A stretch of DNA of 32,327 nucleotides. Origin: Planctomycetaceae bacterium UBA4732 (lineage in GTDB: Bacteria; Planctomycetota; Planctomycetia; Gemmatales; Gemmataceae). Shown here piece by piece: positions 32,300 through 32,327 of the stretch (positions within the stretch are counted from its first letter, which is position 1; every line of letters begins with the position of its first letter). The position numbers and the translations under genes are program-made. The notes below the pieces were generated by a model, which saw nothing but the letters and a program-made list of their open reading frames with translations, made no database searches and had not been told where the DNA came from. The DNA lies in contig DHJA01000232.1 of NCBI GenBank assembly GCA_002404095.1, forward strand, positions 33,390 through 65,716, read 5' to 3'.

Positions 32300-32327
32300 C
32301 CTGCCTTCCGAATTGGCAGGTTAGAAA
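32293..32327 (+). terminator. Terminator-like hairpin at the window end
   Basis: TTTCTAACCTGCC pairs perfectly with GGCAGGTTAGAAA around a 9-nt loop. The TAA stop of the preceding gene (32297-32299) lies in the left arm. The sequence ends here, so a following T tract cannot be checked. Confidence 0.6.

Noticed and set aside
1..32327. tRNA, rRNA, transposase or integrase genes
   Set aside because: Looked for and not recognised; mobility is inferred only from scars and palindromes.

Overview
The window looks like an accessory-rich stretch of a high-GC planctomycete chromosome, probably of the Gemmata/Gemmatales type. This is an inference from gene families: an ECF sigma factor coupled to a LolA-like anti-sigma-type protein, a TIGR03009-like lipoprotein-sorting homologue, CHAT remnants, multihaem cytochromes with a shared HDxYAxGHPPL motif, an N-terminally extended Ser/Thr kinase, an FHA-GAF-cyclase, and many long intergenic palindromes.

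Layout. (1) 1-2,300: on the minus strand, an ECF sigma gene overlaps a membrane protein with LolA-like and BamE-like parts. (2) 1,848-3,977: two decayed CHAT-protease C-terminal copies (about 350 bp, direct repeats) flank a 351-aa hypothetical gene. (3) 4,234-7,437: two paralogous secreted five-haem cytochromes. (4) 7,526-8,003: a relic of an ATPase 3' end and a frameshifted DUF2442 gene. (5) 8,060-16,003: a minus-strand defence-like block of an AAA ATPase, an HKD(PLD)-nuclease/SF2-helicase fusion and an Eco57I-type adenine methylase. (6) 16,100-17,905: two hypothetical genes, then a scar where an AAA ATPase 5' end meets a DUF4340 remnant. (7) 17,906-21,113: a Ser/Thr kinase cut off after its APE motif, apparently by arrival of a type II restriction-modification pair (cytosine-5 methylase plus PmeII-like endonuclease, joined by TAATG). 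(8) 21,203-22,403: an antitoxin with a vapC toxin broken around a 206-bp nested palindrome, then a second small two-gene module that looks toxin-antitoxin-like. (9) 22,656-25,001: a small toxin-domain-like protein, a tiny acidic partner candidate and an FHA-GAF-class III cyclase with unusual substrate residues. (10) 25,418-28,086: a MORC/MutL-like GHKL ATPase with a clear terminator, then a sigma-region-4-like HTH protein. (11) 28,222-32,299: a TIGR03009-like protein, an aldehyde dehydrogenase and small membrane or secreted hypotheticals.

How it fits together. Roughly 7.5-28 kb reads as a defence/toxin island: one helicase-methylase system, one type II R-M system, a GHKL ATPase of a kind reported next to R-M systems, and two or three small toxin-type modules. 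It contains at least five pseudogenes and many palindromic elements, so it has been reshuffled repeatedly. The two ends (sigma/LolA-like, cytochromes, aldehyde dehydrogenase, TIGR03009) look like ordinary planctomycete housekeeping or envelope genes. No tRNA, rRNA, CRISPR array, transposase or integrase was recognised.
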